A stretch of DNA of 64,000 bases, from contig NZ_JACAOR010000006.1 in NCBI RefSeq assembly GCF_013386115.1, positions 62,001 to 126,000 on the forward strand, written 5' to 3'. The stretch's first letter is position 1. Every line of letters begins with the position of its first letter. The stretch comes from Pseudomonas gingeri. GTDB lineage: Bacteria; Pseudomonadota; Gammaproteobacteria; Pseudomonadales; Pseudomonadaceae. Below are positions 27,783 to 36,359 of the stretch, one piece after another. Both the position numbers and the translations under genes were made by a program. The notes under the pieces are model-generated. The model searched no databases. It had not been told where the DNA came from and was given only the letters and a program-made list of their open reading frames with translations.

Positions 27783-27863
27783 GGGCCCTCAACCCCAGCA
27801 CACTCATCAACCCCCTGACACCCATAAACGACAATCAGTCCGCAGCCCAAGAAAGGACTCTGC

Positions 27864-28751
27864 ATGCAAGCCGCCAACCCGCGCCGCGGGTACATCCTTG
27901 GCCTCACCGCCTACATCATCTGGGGCCTGTTCCCGCTCTACTTCAAAGCCATCGCCAGCGTACCGGCCGTAGAAATCATCATTCACCGCGTGCTCTGGTC
28001 CGCGCTGTTCGGTGCCGCGCTGCTGGCCGTCTGGAAACACCCGGGCTGGTGGCGCGAACTGCGGGAAAACCCGCGCCGCCTGGCGATCCTGGCCCTGAGC
28101 GGCACACTGATCGCCGCCAACTGGCTGACCTATGTCTGGTCGGTGAACAACGGGCGGATGCTCGAGGCCAGCCTCGGTTACTACATCAATCCGCTGATCA
28201 ACGTCTTGCTGGGCATGTTGCTACTGGGTGAGCGCCTGCGCCGCCTGCAATGGATCGCGGTCAGCCTCGCGGCCATCGGTGTGGCGCAGCAGGTCTGGCA
28301 GGTCGGCAGCCTGCCATGGGTCTCGCTGGTGCTGGCGCTGACCTTCGGTTTCTACGGCCTGATCCGCAAGCAGGCGCCGGTCCAGGCCTTGCCCGGCCTG
28401 GTGGTGGAAACCTGGATGCTGGTGCCGATCGCCATCGCCTGGCTGCTGTTCCATCCCGCCGCCGGCACCGCGCAGGCCGATTTCTGGAGCAGTTCCCAGG
28501 CCTGGTGGCTGGTGGCCGCCGGCCCGGTCACGCTGATCCCGCTGGTGAGCTTCAACGCCGCCGCGCGCCACCTGCCCTACACCACCCTCGGCTTCCTCCA
28601 GTACCTGGCGCCGACCCTGGTGCTGCTGCAGGCCGTGTTGCTGTTCGACGAACATCTGTCGCCGGCCACGCTGCTGGCGTTCATCTTCATCTGGGCCGGC
28701 CTGGCGGTGTACAGCGTCGATATCTGGCTCAGCCTGCGCAAACGCAGCTGA
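27864..28751 (+). CDS. rarD: RarD-family EamA transporter
   Basis: 295 aa, ten predicted membrane segments in two EamA repeats. The N-terminus RGYILGLTAYIIWGLFPLYFK and LEASLGYYINPLINVLLGML are RarD signatures. The family is annotated as chloramphenicol-sensitivity protein and belongs to the drug/metabolite exporter superfamily; the substrate is unknown. Starts with GAAAGGA upstream. Followed by a 216-bp gap rich in DnaA-box-like sequences. Confidence 0.92.
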   Translation: MQAANPRRGYILGLTAYIIWGLFPLYFKAIASVPAVEIIIHRVLWSALFGAALLAVWKHPGWWRELRENPRRLAILALSGTLIAANWLTYVWSVNNGRMLEASLGYYINPLINVLLGMLLLGERLRRLQWIAVSLAAIGVAQQVWQVGSLPWVSLVLALTFGFYGLIRKQAPVQALPGLVVETWMLVPIAIAWLLFHPAAGTAQADFWSSSQAWWLVAAGPVTLIPLVSFNAAARHLPYTTLGFLQYLAPTLVLLQAVLLFDEHLSPATLLAFIFIWAGLAVYSVDIWLSLRKRS

Positions 28752-28814
28752 TCAAAAAACATACAGAAGCCTGAAAGGCACGGTTTCAAAGGGCCGCAGG
28801 CTTCCATCCCAAGG

Positions 28815-28961
28815 TTATCCACAAGCCGGTCCACGCCGTTTGTGCACAACCCCTTGAAACTGCTCGTTTTTTGCTCAAACCTCGACAAGCCCCGGCCTAC
28901 CTGGCCGGGCGCCGTGTCTCCCCAGGTTATCCACAGGCCCGTCCCCGGTTAACTTGGATAA
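28815..28961. other. Cluster of DnaA-box-like sequences
   Basis: Two perfect TTATCCACA boxes (28815-28823 and 28927-28935, both plus strand). A one-mismatch box on the minus strand (TTGTGCACA, 28841-28849) and a weaker TTATCCAAG (minus, 28953-28961) lie alongside. Between them is a GC-rich hairpin (CCCGGCC at 28891 with GGCCGGG at 28903) that may end the minus-strand ACT-domain transcript. Function unknown. Confidence 0.6.
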
Positions 28962-28967
28962 CCCGCC

Positions 28968-29486
28968 TCAACCTTCGCTGCGCAACACCAGTTCCACCAT
29001 CAGGTCATCCGCCAGGGTTTCCAGGCGTGCCTGCAAGGTATCCAGGGACAAGGTCAGCGGCACCGCCAGAATCGCCTCGGCATGGAACAAGGGTTCGCTG
29101 CTCATCGGCGCCGGGCGGACGTCCGTCACCAACCGCTCGAGGTTGACCCCCTGCTCGCTCAGCAACCGGGTGATATCGCGGACGATCCCGGGGCGGTCGT
29201 TGCCCACCAGTTCCATGGCGATGGGCTTCCAGGTACAGGACTGCTCGATGCCGGTTTCGGCGACCAGCACGCGGATGCCCTGGCCGGCGAGCGCCTGCAG
29301 GGCGTCGATCAGTTCATCATGGGCTTCGGCCGGCACCCCCACCCGCAGGATTCCGGCGAACTGCCCGGCCAGGCGCGACATTCGGCTTTCCAGCCAGTTG
29401 CCGCCGTGCTCGGCGATGCACTGGGCGATCCGTTCCACCTGGCCGGCTTTATCCGGGGCGAATACTGTCAGTACGAGATGGTCCAC
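28968..29486 (-). CDS. ACT-domain regulator, glycine cleavage repressor (GcvR) family
   Basis: 172 aa. Two ACT domains in tandem: VDHLVLTVFAPDKAGQVERIAQ (residues 1-75) and MELVGNDRPGIVRDITRLLSEQG (about 87-165). This is the GcvR-like arrangement that senses glycine or other amino acids. GTG at 29486 is preferred because AGAGGG precedes it; an open frame to 29678 lacks family similarity. Divergent from glcB with a 422-bp gap containing a large palindrome. Confidence 0.85.
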   Translation of the reverse strand: MDHLVLTVFAPDKAGQVERIAQCIAEHGGNWLESRMSRLAGQFAGILRVGVPAEAHDELIDALQALAGQGIRVLVAETGIEQSCTWKPIAMELVGNDRPGIVRDITRLLSEQGVNLERLVTDVRPAPMSSEPLFHAEAILAVPLTLSLDTLQARLETLADDLMVELVLRSEG

Positions 29487-29701
29487 GGGATAGCCCTCTT
29501 GTCGTTGATCGGTCCAGTATAGGCAAGGGGCCAGGGGAGCACCGTCCAGGGCGTCGGCGAGCCACAGAACAAATCGTGTACCATTTTCAGATTTATCTGG
29601 AACAATCTGCACATTTCTTGAGAACATTGAAGCCTGCGGCGTGACCGGATAGAACTCATTGGTCGCAGAACGACGCATTTAGTCTGATTTTCACAACCGC
29701 A

Positions 29702-29750
29702 ATCCATCATGTAGTATGCGCCAGCGCACACTACATAACGTTGGATGGAT
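29702..29750. promoter_or_regulatory. Long palindrome between the ACT-domain gene and glcB
   Basis: TGTAGT (29710-29715) pairs with ACTACA (29730-29735), and TGCGC (29717-29721) with GCGCA (29724-29728), giving near-perfect 13-base arms. ATCCATC (29702-29708) and GATGGAT (29744-29750) add an outer pair of arms. The rest of the 422-bp region shows no gene; a smaller palindrome, GCCAAGCTTGGC, lies near 29790. Confidence 0.6.
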
Positions 29751-29908
29751 GTCTGCCCGAGTGTCTGTGAAACCACGGAAAGCCCCGCCGGCCAAGCTTG
29801 GCGAGGCTAGCCCAGCCGTCCGCAAGGGCATGTTCTGGTACTGTGTTCAGAGAAGCACGCAAGGCTTTAAACAGAAGAGCTGAATAGCTGAGCAGAGTGA
29901 GGCAAGCA

Positions 29909-32086
29909 ATGACTGAACACGTTCAAGTCGGTGGCCTGCGGGTCGCCAAAGTCCTGTTCGACTTCGTGAACAACGAAGCCATTCCCGGTACCGGTCTGAC
30001 CGCCGACCAGTTCTGGGCCGGTGCCGACAAGGTCATCCACGACCTGGCGCCGAAGAACCGAGCCCTACTCGCCAAACGCGATGATTTCCAGGCACGTATC
30101 GATGCCTGGCACCAGTCGAGAGCCGGCCAGGCTCACGATGCCGTGGCTTACAAAGCCTTCCTGCAAGACATTGGCTACCTGCTGCCAGAAGCGGCGGATT
30201 TCCAGGCCACTACCCAGAATGTCGACGACGAGATCGCCCGCACCGCCGGCCCGCAGTTGGTGGTCCCGGTGATGAACGCGCGTTTCGCCCTCAACGCCTC
30301 GAACGCCCGCTGGGGCTCGCTGTATGACGCCCTGTACGGCACCGACGCCATCAGCGAAGCCGGCGGCGCGGAAAAGGGCAAGGGCTACAACAAGGTCCGC
30401 GGCGACAAGGTCATCGCCTTCGCCCGCGCCTTTCTCGATGAAGCCGCACCGCTGGCAGCCGGCTCCCATGTCGACTCCATCGGCTACAAGATCGTCGACC
30501 GCAAGCTCGTGGTCGCCCTCAAGGGCGGCAGCAACAGCGGCCTGCGCAACGATGCCCAGCTGATCGGCTTCCATGGCGATGCCGCGGCACCCACCGCGAT
30601 CCTGCTGAAGAACAACGGCCTGCACTTCGAAATCCAGATCGACGCCAGCAGCCCGGTCGGCCAGACCGACGCCGCCGGCGTGAAAGACCTGCTGATGGAA
30701 GCAGCCCTGACCACCATCATGGACTGCGAAGACTCGGTCGCCGCGGTCGATGCCGATGACAAGGTGGTGATCTACCGCAACTGGCTCGGCCTGATGAAGG
30801 GCGACCTGGCGGAAGAAGTCGCCAAGGGCGGCACCACCTTCACCCGGACCATGAACGCCGACCGCACCTACACCGCCCTCGACGGCAGCGAACTGAGCCT
30901 GCACGGTCGCTCGCTGTTGTTCGTGCGCAACGTCGGTCACCTGATGACCATCGACGCGATCCTGGACAAGGACGGCAACGAAGTGCCCGAAGGCATCCTC
31001 GACGGCCTGGTCACCAGCCTCGCGGCGATCCACAGCCTCAACGGCAACAACGTGCGCAAGAACAGCCGTACCGGCTCGGTCTACATCGTCAAGCCGAAGA
31101 TGCACGGTCCGGAGGAAGCGGCGTTCACCAACGAACTGTTCGGCCGCATCGAAGACGTCCTGAACCTGCCGCGCAACACCCTGAAAGTCGGGATCATGGA
31201 CGAAGAGCGGCGTACGACGGTCAACCTGAAGGCCTGCATCAAGGCCGCCAGCGAGCGCGTGGTGTTCATCAACACCGGCTTCCTCGACCGTACCGGCGAC
31301 GAGATCCACACCTCCATGGAAGCCGGCGCGATGGTGCGCAAGGCCGCCATGAAGGCGGAAAAATGGATCGGCGCCTACGAGAACTGGAACGTCGATATCG
31401 GCCTGAGCACCGGCCTGCAGGGCCGCGCCCAGATCGGCAAGGGCATGTGGGCCATGCCCGACCTGATGGCGGCGATGCTCGAACAGAAAATCGCCCACCC
31501 GCTGGCCGGCGCCAACACCGCCTGGGTGCCGTCGCCGACCGCCGCCGCGCTGCACGCGCTGCATTATCACAAGGTCGACGTGTTCGCCCGCCAGGCCGAA
31601 CTGGCCAAGCGTACCCGCGCCTCGGTGGACGATATCCTGACCATCCCGCTGGCGGGCAACACCGACTGGTCGGCCGAAGAGATCCGAAACGAACTGGACA
31701 ACAACGCCCAGGGCATCCTCGGTTACGTGGTGCGCTGGATCGACCAGGGCGTCGGCTGTTCGAAAGTGCCGGACATCAACGACATCGGGCTGATGGAAGA
31801 CCGCGCGACCCTGCGCATTTCCAGCCAGCACATCGCCAACTGGTTGCGCCATGGCATCGTCACCCGGGACCAGGTCATGGAAAGCCTCAAGCGCATGGCG
31901 CCGGTGGTTGACCGGCAGAACGCCGGCGACGCCCTGTACCGTCCGCTGGCTCCGGACTTCGACAGCAATATCGCCTTCCAGGCGGCGGTCGAACTGGTGA
32001 TCGAAGGCACCCGGCAGCCAAACGGCTACACCGAGCCGGTGCTGCATCGTCGTCGCCGCGAGTTCAAGGCCCGCAACGGCCTGTAA
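29909..32086 (+). CDS. glcB: Malate synthase G
   Basis: 725 aa, the standard length. Condenses glyoxylate with acetyl-CoA to malate in the glyoxylate cycle and glycolate use. Diagnostic text: [42 protein letters not shown] and [17 protein letters not shown]. The start ATG at 29909 gives [20 protein letters not shown]. It ends in a strong terminator and has no glc operon neighbours here. Confidence 0.97.
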   Translation: MTEHVQVGGLRVAKVLFDFVNNEAIPGTGLTADQFWAGADKVIHDLAPKNRALLAKRDDFQARIDAWHQSRAGQAHDAVAYKAFLQDIGYLLPEAADFQATTQNVDDEIARTAGPQLVVPVMNARFALNASNARWGSLYDALYGTDAISEAGGAEKGKGYNKVRGDKVIAFARAFLDEAAPLAAGSHVDSIGYKIVDRKLVVALKGGSNSGLRNDAQLIGFHGDAAAPTAILLKNNGLHFEIQIDASSPVGQTDAAGVKDLLMEAALTTIMDCEDSVAAVDADDKVVIYRNWLGLMKGDLAEEVAKGGTTFTRTMNADRTYTALDGSELSLHGRSLLFVRNVGHLMTIDAILDKDGNEVPEGILDGLVTSLAAIHSLNGNNVRKNSRTGSVYIVKPKMHGPEEAAFTNELFGRIEDVLNLPRNTLKVGIMDEERRTTVNLKACIKAASERVVFINTGFLDRTGDEIHTSMEAGAMVRKAAMKAEKWIGAYENWNVDIGLSTGLQGRAQIGKGMWAMPDLMAAMLEQKIAHPLAGANTAWVPSPTAAALHALHYHKVDVFARQAELAKRTRASVDDILTIPLAGNTDWSAEEIRNELDNNAQGILGYVVRWIDQGVGCSKVPDINDIGLMEDRATLRISSQHIANWLRHGIVTRDQVMESLKRMAPVVDRQNAGDALYRPLAPDFDSNIAFQAAVELVIEGTRQPNGYTEPVLHRRRREFKARNGL

Positions 32087-32102
32087 TCAGGCGACACAAC
32101 GG

Positions 32103-32137
32103 AAAAAGCCCTGGTCGGCAACGACCAGGGCTTTTTT
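32103..32137 (+). terminator. Terminator of glcB
   Basis: A 15-bp perfect stem AAAAAGCCCTGGTCG / CGACCAGGGCTTTTT with a GCAA loop, 17 bp after the glcB stop. Confidence 0.93.
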
Positions 32138-32169
32138 CATTACGCAGGCTTCAATACACCGCCATTCCC

Positions 32170-32242
32170 TGTAGGAGCTGGCTTGCCAGCGATAGCGGCG
32201 GTGTGGCTTGCATCGCCATCACCGGCCAGCCGGCACCCACAA
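32170..32242. repeat. REP doublet after glcB
   Basis: TGTAGGAGCTGGCTTGCCAGCGAT and a diverged inverse CACCGGCCAGCCGGCACCCAC. It lies between glcB and the convergent response-regulator gene. Confidence 0.7.
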
Positions 32243-32251
32243 GTTTCAGGC

Positions 32252-32695
32252 CTAGGCCACCAGCCCCAGTTCGCGCTTGACCAGTTTCAGCAGATGATCG
32301 GCATTGATCGGCTTGAGCAGGAAATCCACCACGCTCAAGTGCATGGCATCAATGGCATCGCGCACCTCGGCATTGCCGGAGACGATGATGATTGGCAGCG
32401 CCGCCCGCTCCGAAGCGCGGACCTTGCGGATCAGGTCCAGGCCATCGTCGGCCATGCGCAGGTCGGTGATCAGCAAGCCGATCGAGCGGTTCGCCTCCAG
32501 CAGCTCGAACGCCGCGCCACCACTGGCTGCGGTCATGCAGTGAATACCATCCAGGGCAAAAATCTCCGACAACAGCTCACGGGCGTCCTGGTCGTCATCG
32601 ACGATCAGCACGCGTTGCGGTGGTAATTGCGGTGCCTGCATCACCTGGAGGAGTGCCTCACGCTCGGCATCGCTCAAAATATCGTGGTCGGACAT
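32252..32695 (-). CDS. Stand-alone response regulator receiver protein
   Basis: 147 aa. One CheY-like receiver domain (about residues 27-145) with acidic triad D33-D35, phospho-acceptor D78 in LLITDLRM, S106 in IIIVSGNAEV and K128 in FLLKPIN. There is no DNA-binding or enzymatic output domain. A 26-residue N-terminal extension (SDAEREALLQVMQAPQLP) precedes the receiver. No histidine kinase is adjacent. It is divergent from the cNMP/CBS/DUF294 gene, with a 241-bp gap. Confidence 0.9.
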   Translation of the reverse strand: MSDHDILSDAEREALLQVMQAPQLPPQRVLIVDDDQDARELLSEIFALDGIHCMTAASGGAAFELLEANRSIGLLITDLRMADDGLDLIRKVRASERAALPIIIVSGNAEVRDAIDAMHLSVVDFLLKPINADHLLKLVKRELGLVA

Positions 32696-32936
32696 ACGGT
32701 TCTCTAGCTTCCCTTAGCTATCCAATCCCCTAGCATTGTGGTCAGACATCGCTAAACGGGTGCTCAATGTGCACTTCGTCGGAAAGTTTTCCAAGTGGGA
32801 CTTCATTAAGAACTCGACTAGTTAACTGTAGGTTATTTCTCAAACCTAGACTTACGTCCAATGGGCACCCGCCAGCAAGCATCCGACCATGGGTAAAACA
32901 GTCCGATAACAACAACAGACAACAGCGATAGCGGTC

Positions 32937-34871
32937 ATGAGCAAAGCGGATGCCTTCACCCAGGCAGGGAAGACCGCGGTGTTGCAAAACATCCACGGCA
33001 CCATGCAGTTCCTGCAGCGATTCCCCCCTTTCAACCAGATGGAACACGCCCATCTGGCGTACCTGGTCGAGCAGTGCCAGCTGCGCTTCTACAGCCAGGG
33101 CGAGAGCATCATCAAGCCGGCCGACGGCCCGGTGGAACACTTCTATATCGTCAAGCAGGGCCGCATCGTCGGCGAACGCCCGCACACCGCCAGGGGCGGT
33201 ACCGAGACCGTCTTCGAAATCGCCACCGGCGAATGCTTCCCGCTGGCCGCGCTGTTGGGCGAACGCGCCACCCGCACCGAACACCTGGCGGGCGAAGACA
33301 CCTTCTGCCTGCAACTGAACAAACCGGCCTTCATCAAGCTGTTCTCGCTGTCCGACCGCTTTCGCAACTTCGCCCTGCGGTGTGTCAGCAGCCTGCTGGA
33401 CCAGGTCAACCAGCAGGTCCAGCAGAAAGCCGTGGAAACCCTCGGCACGCAATATTCCCTGAACAGCCGCCTCGGTGAGCTGGCCATGCGTCATCCGGTC
33501 ACCTGCAGCCCACACACGCCGCTGCGCGAGGCGGTGACCCTGATGCACGAGCAGCAGGTCGGCAGCATCGTGGTCGTCGACGAGCTCAAGGCCCCGGTGG
33601 GCATCTTTACCTTGCGCGACCTGCGCCAGGTGGTGGCCGACGGCGTCAATGACTTCAACCAGAGCATCGACCGGCACATGATCAAGGCGCCGTTCGCCCT
33701 GACCCCGGACCACAGCGCCTTCGACGCGGCCATCGCCATGACCGAACGGCATATCGCCCATGTCTGCCTGGTAAAGGACCAGCGGCTGTGTGGCGTGGTC
33801 TCCGAACGCGACCTGTTTTCCCTGCAACGGGTCGACCTGGTGCACCTGGCGCGCACCATCCGCACCGCCGCCCGGGTGGAAAACCTGGTGGCGATACGCG
33901 GCGAGATCGGCCAGTTGGTGGAACGCATGCTGGCCCACGGCGCGTCCTCGACCCAGATCACCCATATCATCACCCTGCTCAACGATCACACGGTGTGCCG
34001 GGTGATCGAACTGACCCTGGCCGACCGCGGTGATCCGGGCGTGCCCTTCAGCTGGCTGTGTTTCGGCAGCGAAGGCCGTCGCGAGCAGACCCTGCACACC
34101 GACCAGGACAACGGCATCCTCTTCGAAGCCCGCGACGCGGCCCATGCCGCCGAGATCCGCGGCAAGCTGCTGCCGCTGGCCCAGCAGATCAACCAGAGCC
34201 TGGCCCTGTGCGGCTTCACCCTGTGCAAGGGCAATATCATGGCCGGCAATCCCGAGCTGTGCCTGTCCCGCGCCGAATGGGCCCGGCGCTTCGCCGCCTT
34301 CATTCGCGAGGCGACGCCGGAAAACCTGCTGGGTTCGAGCATCTATTTCGACCTGCGGGTGGTCTGGGGCGACGAACAGGCCTGCCAACAACTGCGCCAG
34401 GGGATTCTCGCCCAGGTCGCCGACAACCGCCTGTTCCAGCGCATGATGGCCGAAAATGCCCTGCGCAACCGTCCGCCGGTGGGGCGTTTCCGCGAGTTCG
34501 TGCTGAGCCGCAAGGGCAGCGACAAGGCGACCCTCGACCTCAAGGTCCAGGGCCTGACACCCTTTGTCGACGGTGCCCGCCTGCTGGCGCTGGCCAACGG
34601 CATCGAGGCCAACAACACCCTGGCCCGCCTGCAACAGCTGGTCGCCCGGGAAGTGATCGAGCCCCTCGACGGCGCCGCCTATGAAGAGGCCTATCACTTT
34701 ATCCAGCAGACCCGCATGCAGCAGCACCAGTTGCAGACCCGGGACAACCTGCCGTACTCCAACCGGGTCGACCCGGAAAGCCTCAATCACCTGGACCGGC
34801 GCATCCTGCGTGAGTCCCTGCGCCAGGCCCAGCGCCTGCAAAGCAGCCTGGCCCTGCGGTATCAACTATGA
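32937..34871 (+). CDS. cNMP-binding / CBS / DUF294 nucleotidyltransferase-like signalling protein
   Basis: 644 aa, multi-domain. Order: cyclic-nucleotide-binding-like domain (about 25-150), two CBS motifs (about 180-300; RHPVTCSPHTPLREAVTLM and VCLVKDQRLCGVVSERDL), and DUF294 nucleotidyltransferase domain (about 335-480) with LCFGSEGRREQTLHTDQDNG, where G377-S378 and D389/D391 fit the Pol-beta-type active site. A C-terminal DUF294 helical region follows (to 644). Function is not established; relatives sit beside acetate permease and the same exonuclease in other pseudomonads (PA3232/PA3233, memory). Overlaps the exonuclease gene by four bases. Confidence 0.88.
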   Translation: MSKADAFTQAGKTAVLQNIHGTMQFLQRFPPFNQMEHAHLAYLVEQCQLRFYSQGESIIKPADGPVEHFYIVKQGRIVGERPHTARGGTETVFEIATGECFPLAALLGERATRTEHLAGEDTFCLQLNKPAFIKLFSLSDRFRNFALRCVSSLLDQVNQQVQQKAVETLGTQYSLNSRLGELAMRHPVTCSPHTPLREAVTLMHEQQVGSIVVVDELKAPVGIFTLRDLRQVVADGVNDFNQSIDRHMIKAPFALTPDHSAFDAAIAMTERHIAHVCLVKDQRLCGVVSERDLFSLQRVDLVHLARTIRTAARVENLVAIRGEIGQLVERMLAHGASSTQITHIITLLNDHTVCRVIELTLADRGDPGVPFSWLCFGSEGRREQTLHTDQDNGILFEARDAAHAAEIRGKLLPLAQQINQSLALCGFTLCKGNIMAGNPELCLSRAEWARRFAAFIREATPENLLGSSIYFDLRVVWGDEQACQQLRQGILAQVADNRLFQRMMAENALRNRPPVGRFREFVLSRKGSDKATLDLKVQGLTPFVDGARLLALANGIEANNTLARLQQLVAREVIEPLDGAAYEEAYHFIQQTRMQQHQLQTRDNLPYSNRVDPESLNHLDRRILRESLRQAQRLQSSLALRYQL

Positions 34872-35575
34872 GGCTGTTTTCCTGGTTGAAGTCCAGCACA
34901 CCGCAGCTCACGCCGGCGCAACTGGAACGCCTGCGGCAATTGCCGGGCGCGGCCCCCCTGGGCGAATGTTCGCTGCGTGAACAGCGCTGGATCGTCGTCG
35001 ACCTGGAAACCACCGGGCTCAATCTCAACCGCGACCTGGTGATCTCGATCGGCGCGGTGGTGATCGAGGATGGCGCCATCGACCTGGGGCAATCCTTCGA
35101 GCGCACGCTTTTGCGTACCGAGCAGAGCGTCAGCCCCAGCGTGCTGATCCATGGCCTGGGGCCGAGCGCCCTGGCAGCGGGCAGCGATCCGGCCGAAGCC
35201 TTGCTGGACTTCATGGATTTTGTCGGCGACAGCCCGCTGCTGGCCTTCCACGCCCCGTTCGACCAGCACATGCTGTCCCGCGCCCTGAAGGACAGCCTGG
35301 GCTATCGCCTGCAACACCCGTTCCTCGATGTCGCCGATATCGCGCCGCTGCTGTGCCCACAGGCCACTCTGCGCGAAGCCGGGCTGGATGACTGGATCGG
35401 CCACTTCAACCTGCACGTCGAAGAACGCCACCACGCCAGCGCCGATGCCCTGGCCACCGCCGAGCTGGCGCTGATCCTGTTCAGCCGGGCCCGGCAGCAG
35501 CAGATCCACAGCCCGCTGAACCTGCAGCAGCGGCTGAACCAGTGGAAACGACGCCAGCACAGCCACTCGTTCTAG
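34868..35575 (+). CDS. DnaQ-like 3'-5' exonuclease (DEDDh)
   Basis: 235 aa. RNase T/DnaQ-fold exonuclease: Exo I motif VDLETTGL (D45, E47), Exo II within AFHAPFDQHML, and Exo III HHASADALATAEL with the His of the DEDDh class. The N-terminal 40 residues are basic and not part of the fold. Start ATG overlaps the DUF294 gene stop (ATGA), so the two proteins are co-translated and probably work in one pathway. Substrate unknown. Confidence 0.9.
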   Translation: MRLFSWLKSSTPQLTPAQLERLRQLPGAAPLGECSLREQRWIVVDLETTGLNLNRDLVISIGAVVIEDGAIDLGQSFERTLLRTEQSVSPSVLIHGLGPSALAAGSDPAEALLDFMDFVGDSPLLAFHAPFDQHMLSRALKDSLGYRLQHPFLDVADIAPLLCPQATLREAGLDDWIGHFNLHVEERHHASADALATAELALILFSRARQQQIHSPLNLQQRLNQWKRRQHSHSF

Positions 35576-35587
35576 CCAACATCACTT

Positions 35588-35697
35588 GATCGTTCCCACG
35601 CTCCGCGTGGGCATGCAGCCCGTGACGCTCCGCGTCACTTGCAGAGCGGACGCGGAGCGTCCAGTGAGGCATTCCCACGCAGAGCGTGGGAACGATC
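35588..35697. repeat. Complete copy of the GATCGTTCCCACGC inverted repeat
   Basis: 110 bp with mirror-image ends (GATCGTTCCCACGCTCCGCG and GCAGAGCGTGGGAACGATC) and an internal pair GTGACGCTCCGCGTCAC / GGACGCGGAGCGTCC. It is one of six copies or fragments of this family in the window. Confidence 0.85.
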
Positions 35698-35797
35698 ATC
35701 GGAGCCCTCATGCAAGCTGCTTTCACACAAACTCCATACCGCGTAATGGCTTCCCGACCAGCAACCATTGCGCCTTTTCCTACGCCCTGACACAATC

Positions 35798-35816
35798 GCG
35801 AATAATTCTCGTTAGT
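35798..35816 (+). promoter_or_regulatory. Candidate Fur box upstream of fiuI
   Basis: GCGAATAATTCTCGTTAGT agrees with 11 of 19 positions of the Fur consensus and with the AATAATTCTC core seen before pseudomonad iron-starvation sigma genes. It ends 24 bp before the sigma factor start. Confidence 0.6.
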
Positions 35817-35840
35817 TTAAACTTCCTATCGGTAACGTCC

Positions 35841-36359
35841 GTGTCGTCAGCCCGAAGCCCGCACAATGAGCTTGTTGGAGCCTTGTATCGCGACCATCGC
35901 GGCTGGCTGCTGTCGTGGCTGCGACGCAACATCGCCTGCCCGCAGCGGGCCGAGGACCTGAGCCAGGACACCTTCGTCCGCCTGCTGGGACGGGACGAAC
36001 TGAAGACGCCCCGTGAACCCCGGGCCTTCCTCGCGGCCATCGCCAAGGGCCTGCTGTTCGACTATTTCCGCCGCGCCGCGCTGGAACAGGCCTACCTCAA
36101 CGAACTGATGCTGATCCCGGAAGGCGAACAACCGTCCCTGGAAGAACAGCAACTGATCCTCGAAGACCTCAAGGCCATCGACCGCCTGCTCGGCAGACTG
36201 TCGAGCAAGGCCCGCGCGGCGTTTCTCTACAACCGCCTGGAGGGCCTGAGCCACGCCGAGATCGCCGGCAAGCTCGGCGTCTCGGTGCCCCGTGTGCGCC
36301 AGTACCTGGCCCAGGGCATTCGCCAGTGCTACATCGCCCTGTATGGCGAGCCGACATGA
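35841..36359 (+). CDS. fiuI: FecI-type iron-starvation ECF sigma factor (FiuI-like)
   Basis: 172 aa. Sigma-70 region 2 (YRDHRGWLLSWLRRNIACPQRAEDLSQDTFVRLLGR) and region 4 (LEGLSHAEIAGKLGVSVPRVRQYLAQGIRQC) are clear. FecI-like factors are activated by surface signalling and transcribe the matching TonB receptor gene. GTG at 35841 is chosen as start (MSSARSPHNELVGALYRDH); the upstream open frame is repeat DNA. Order sigma, FecR, receptor and the map position match PA0472-PA0470 (fiuI-fiuR-fiuA, memory). The stop overlaps the fiuR start (ATGA). Confidence 0.85.
   Translation: MSSARSPHNELVGALYRDHRGWLLSWLRRNIACPQRAEDLSQDTFVRLLGRDELKTPREPRAFLAAIAKGLLFDYFRRAALEQAYLNELMLIPEGEQPSLEEQQLILEDLKAIDRLLGRLSSKARAAFLYNRLEGLSHAEIAGKLGVSVPRVRQYLAQGIRQCYIALYGEPT

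Noticed and set aside
28766..28804. A terminator for rarD
   Set aside because: GAAGCCTG and CAGGCTTC can pair, but the loop is over 20 bases and no U-tract follows on the plus strand; on the minus strand TTTTTT follows, so it could instead stop leftward transcripts.
28815..28961. The chromosomal replication origin
   Set aside because: No dnaA, dnaN, rpmH or gidA neighbours, and no AT-rich unwinding region; only the box cluster itself is kept as an observation.
32742..34865. A 707-codon open frame opposite the DUF294 gene
   Set aside because: The plus-strand protein has clear cNMP, CBS and nucleotidyltransferase motifs; the opposite frame is a shadow.
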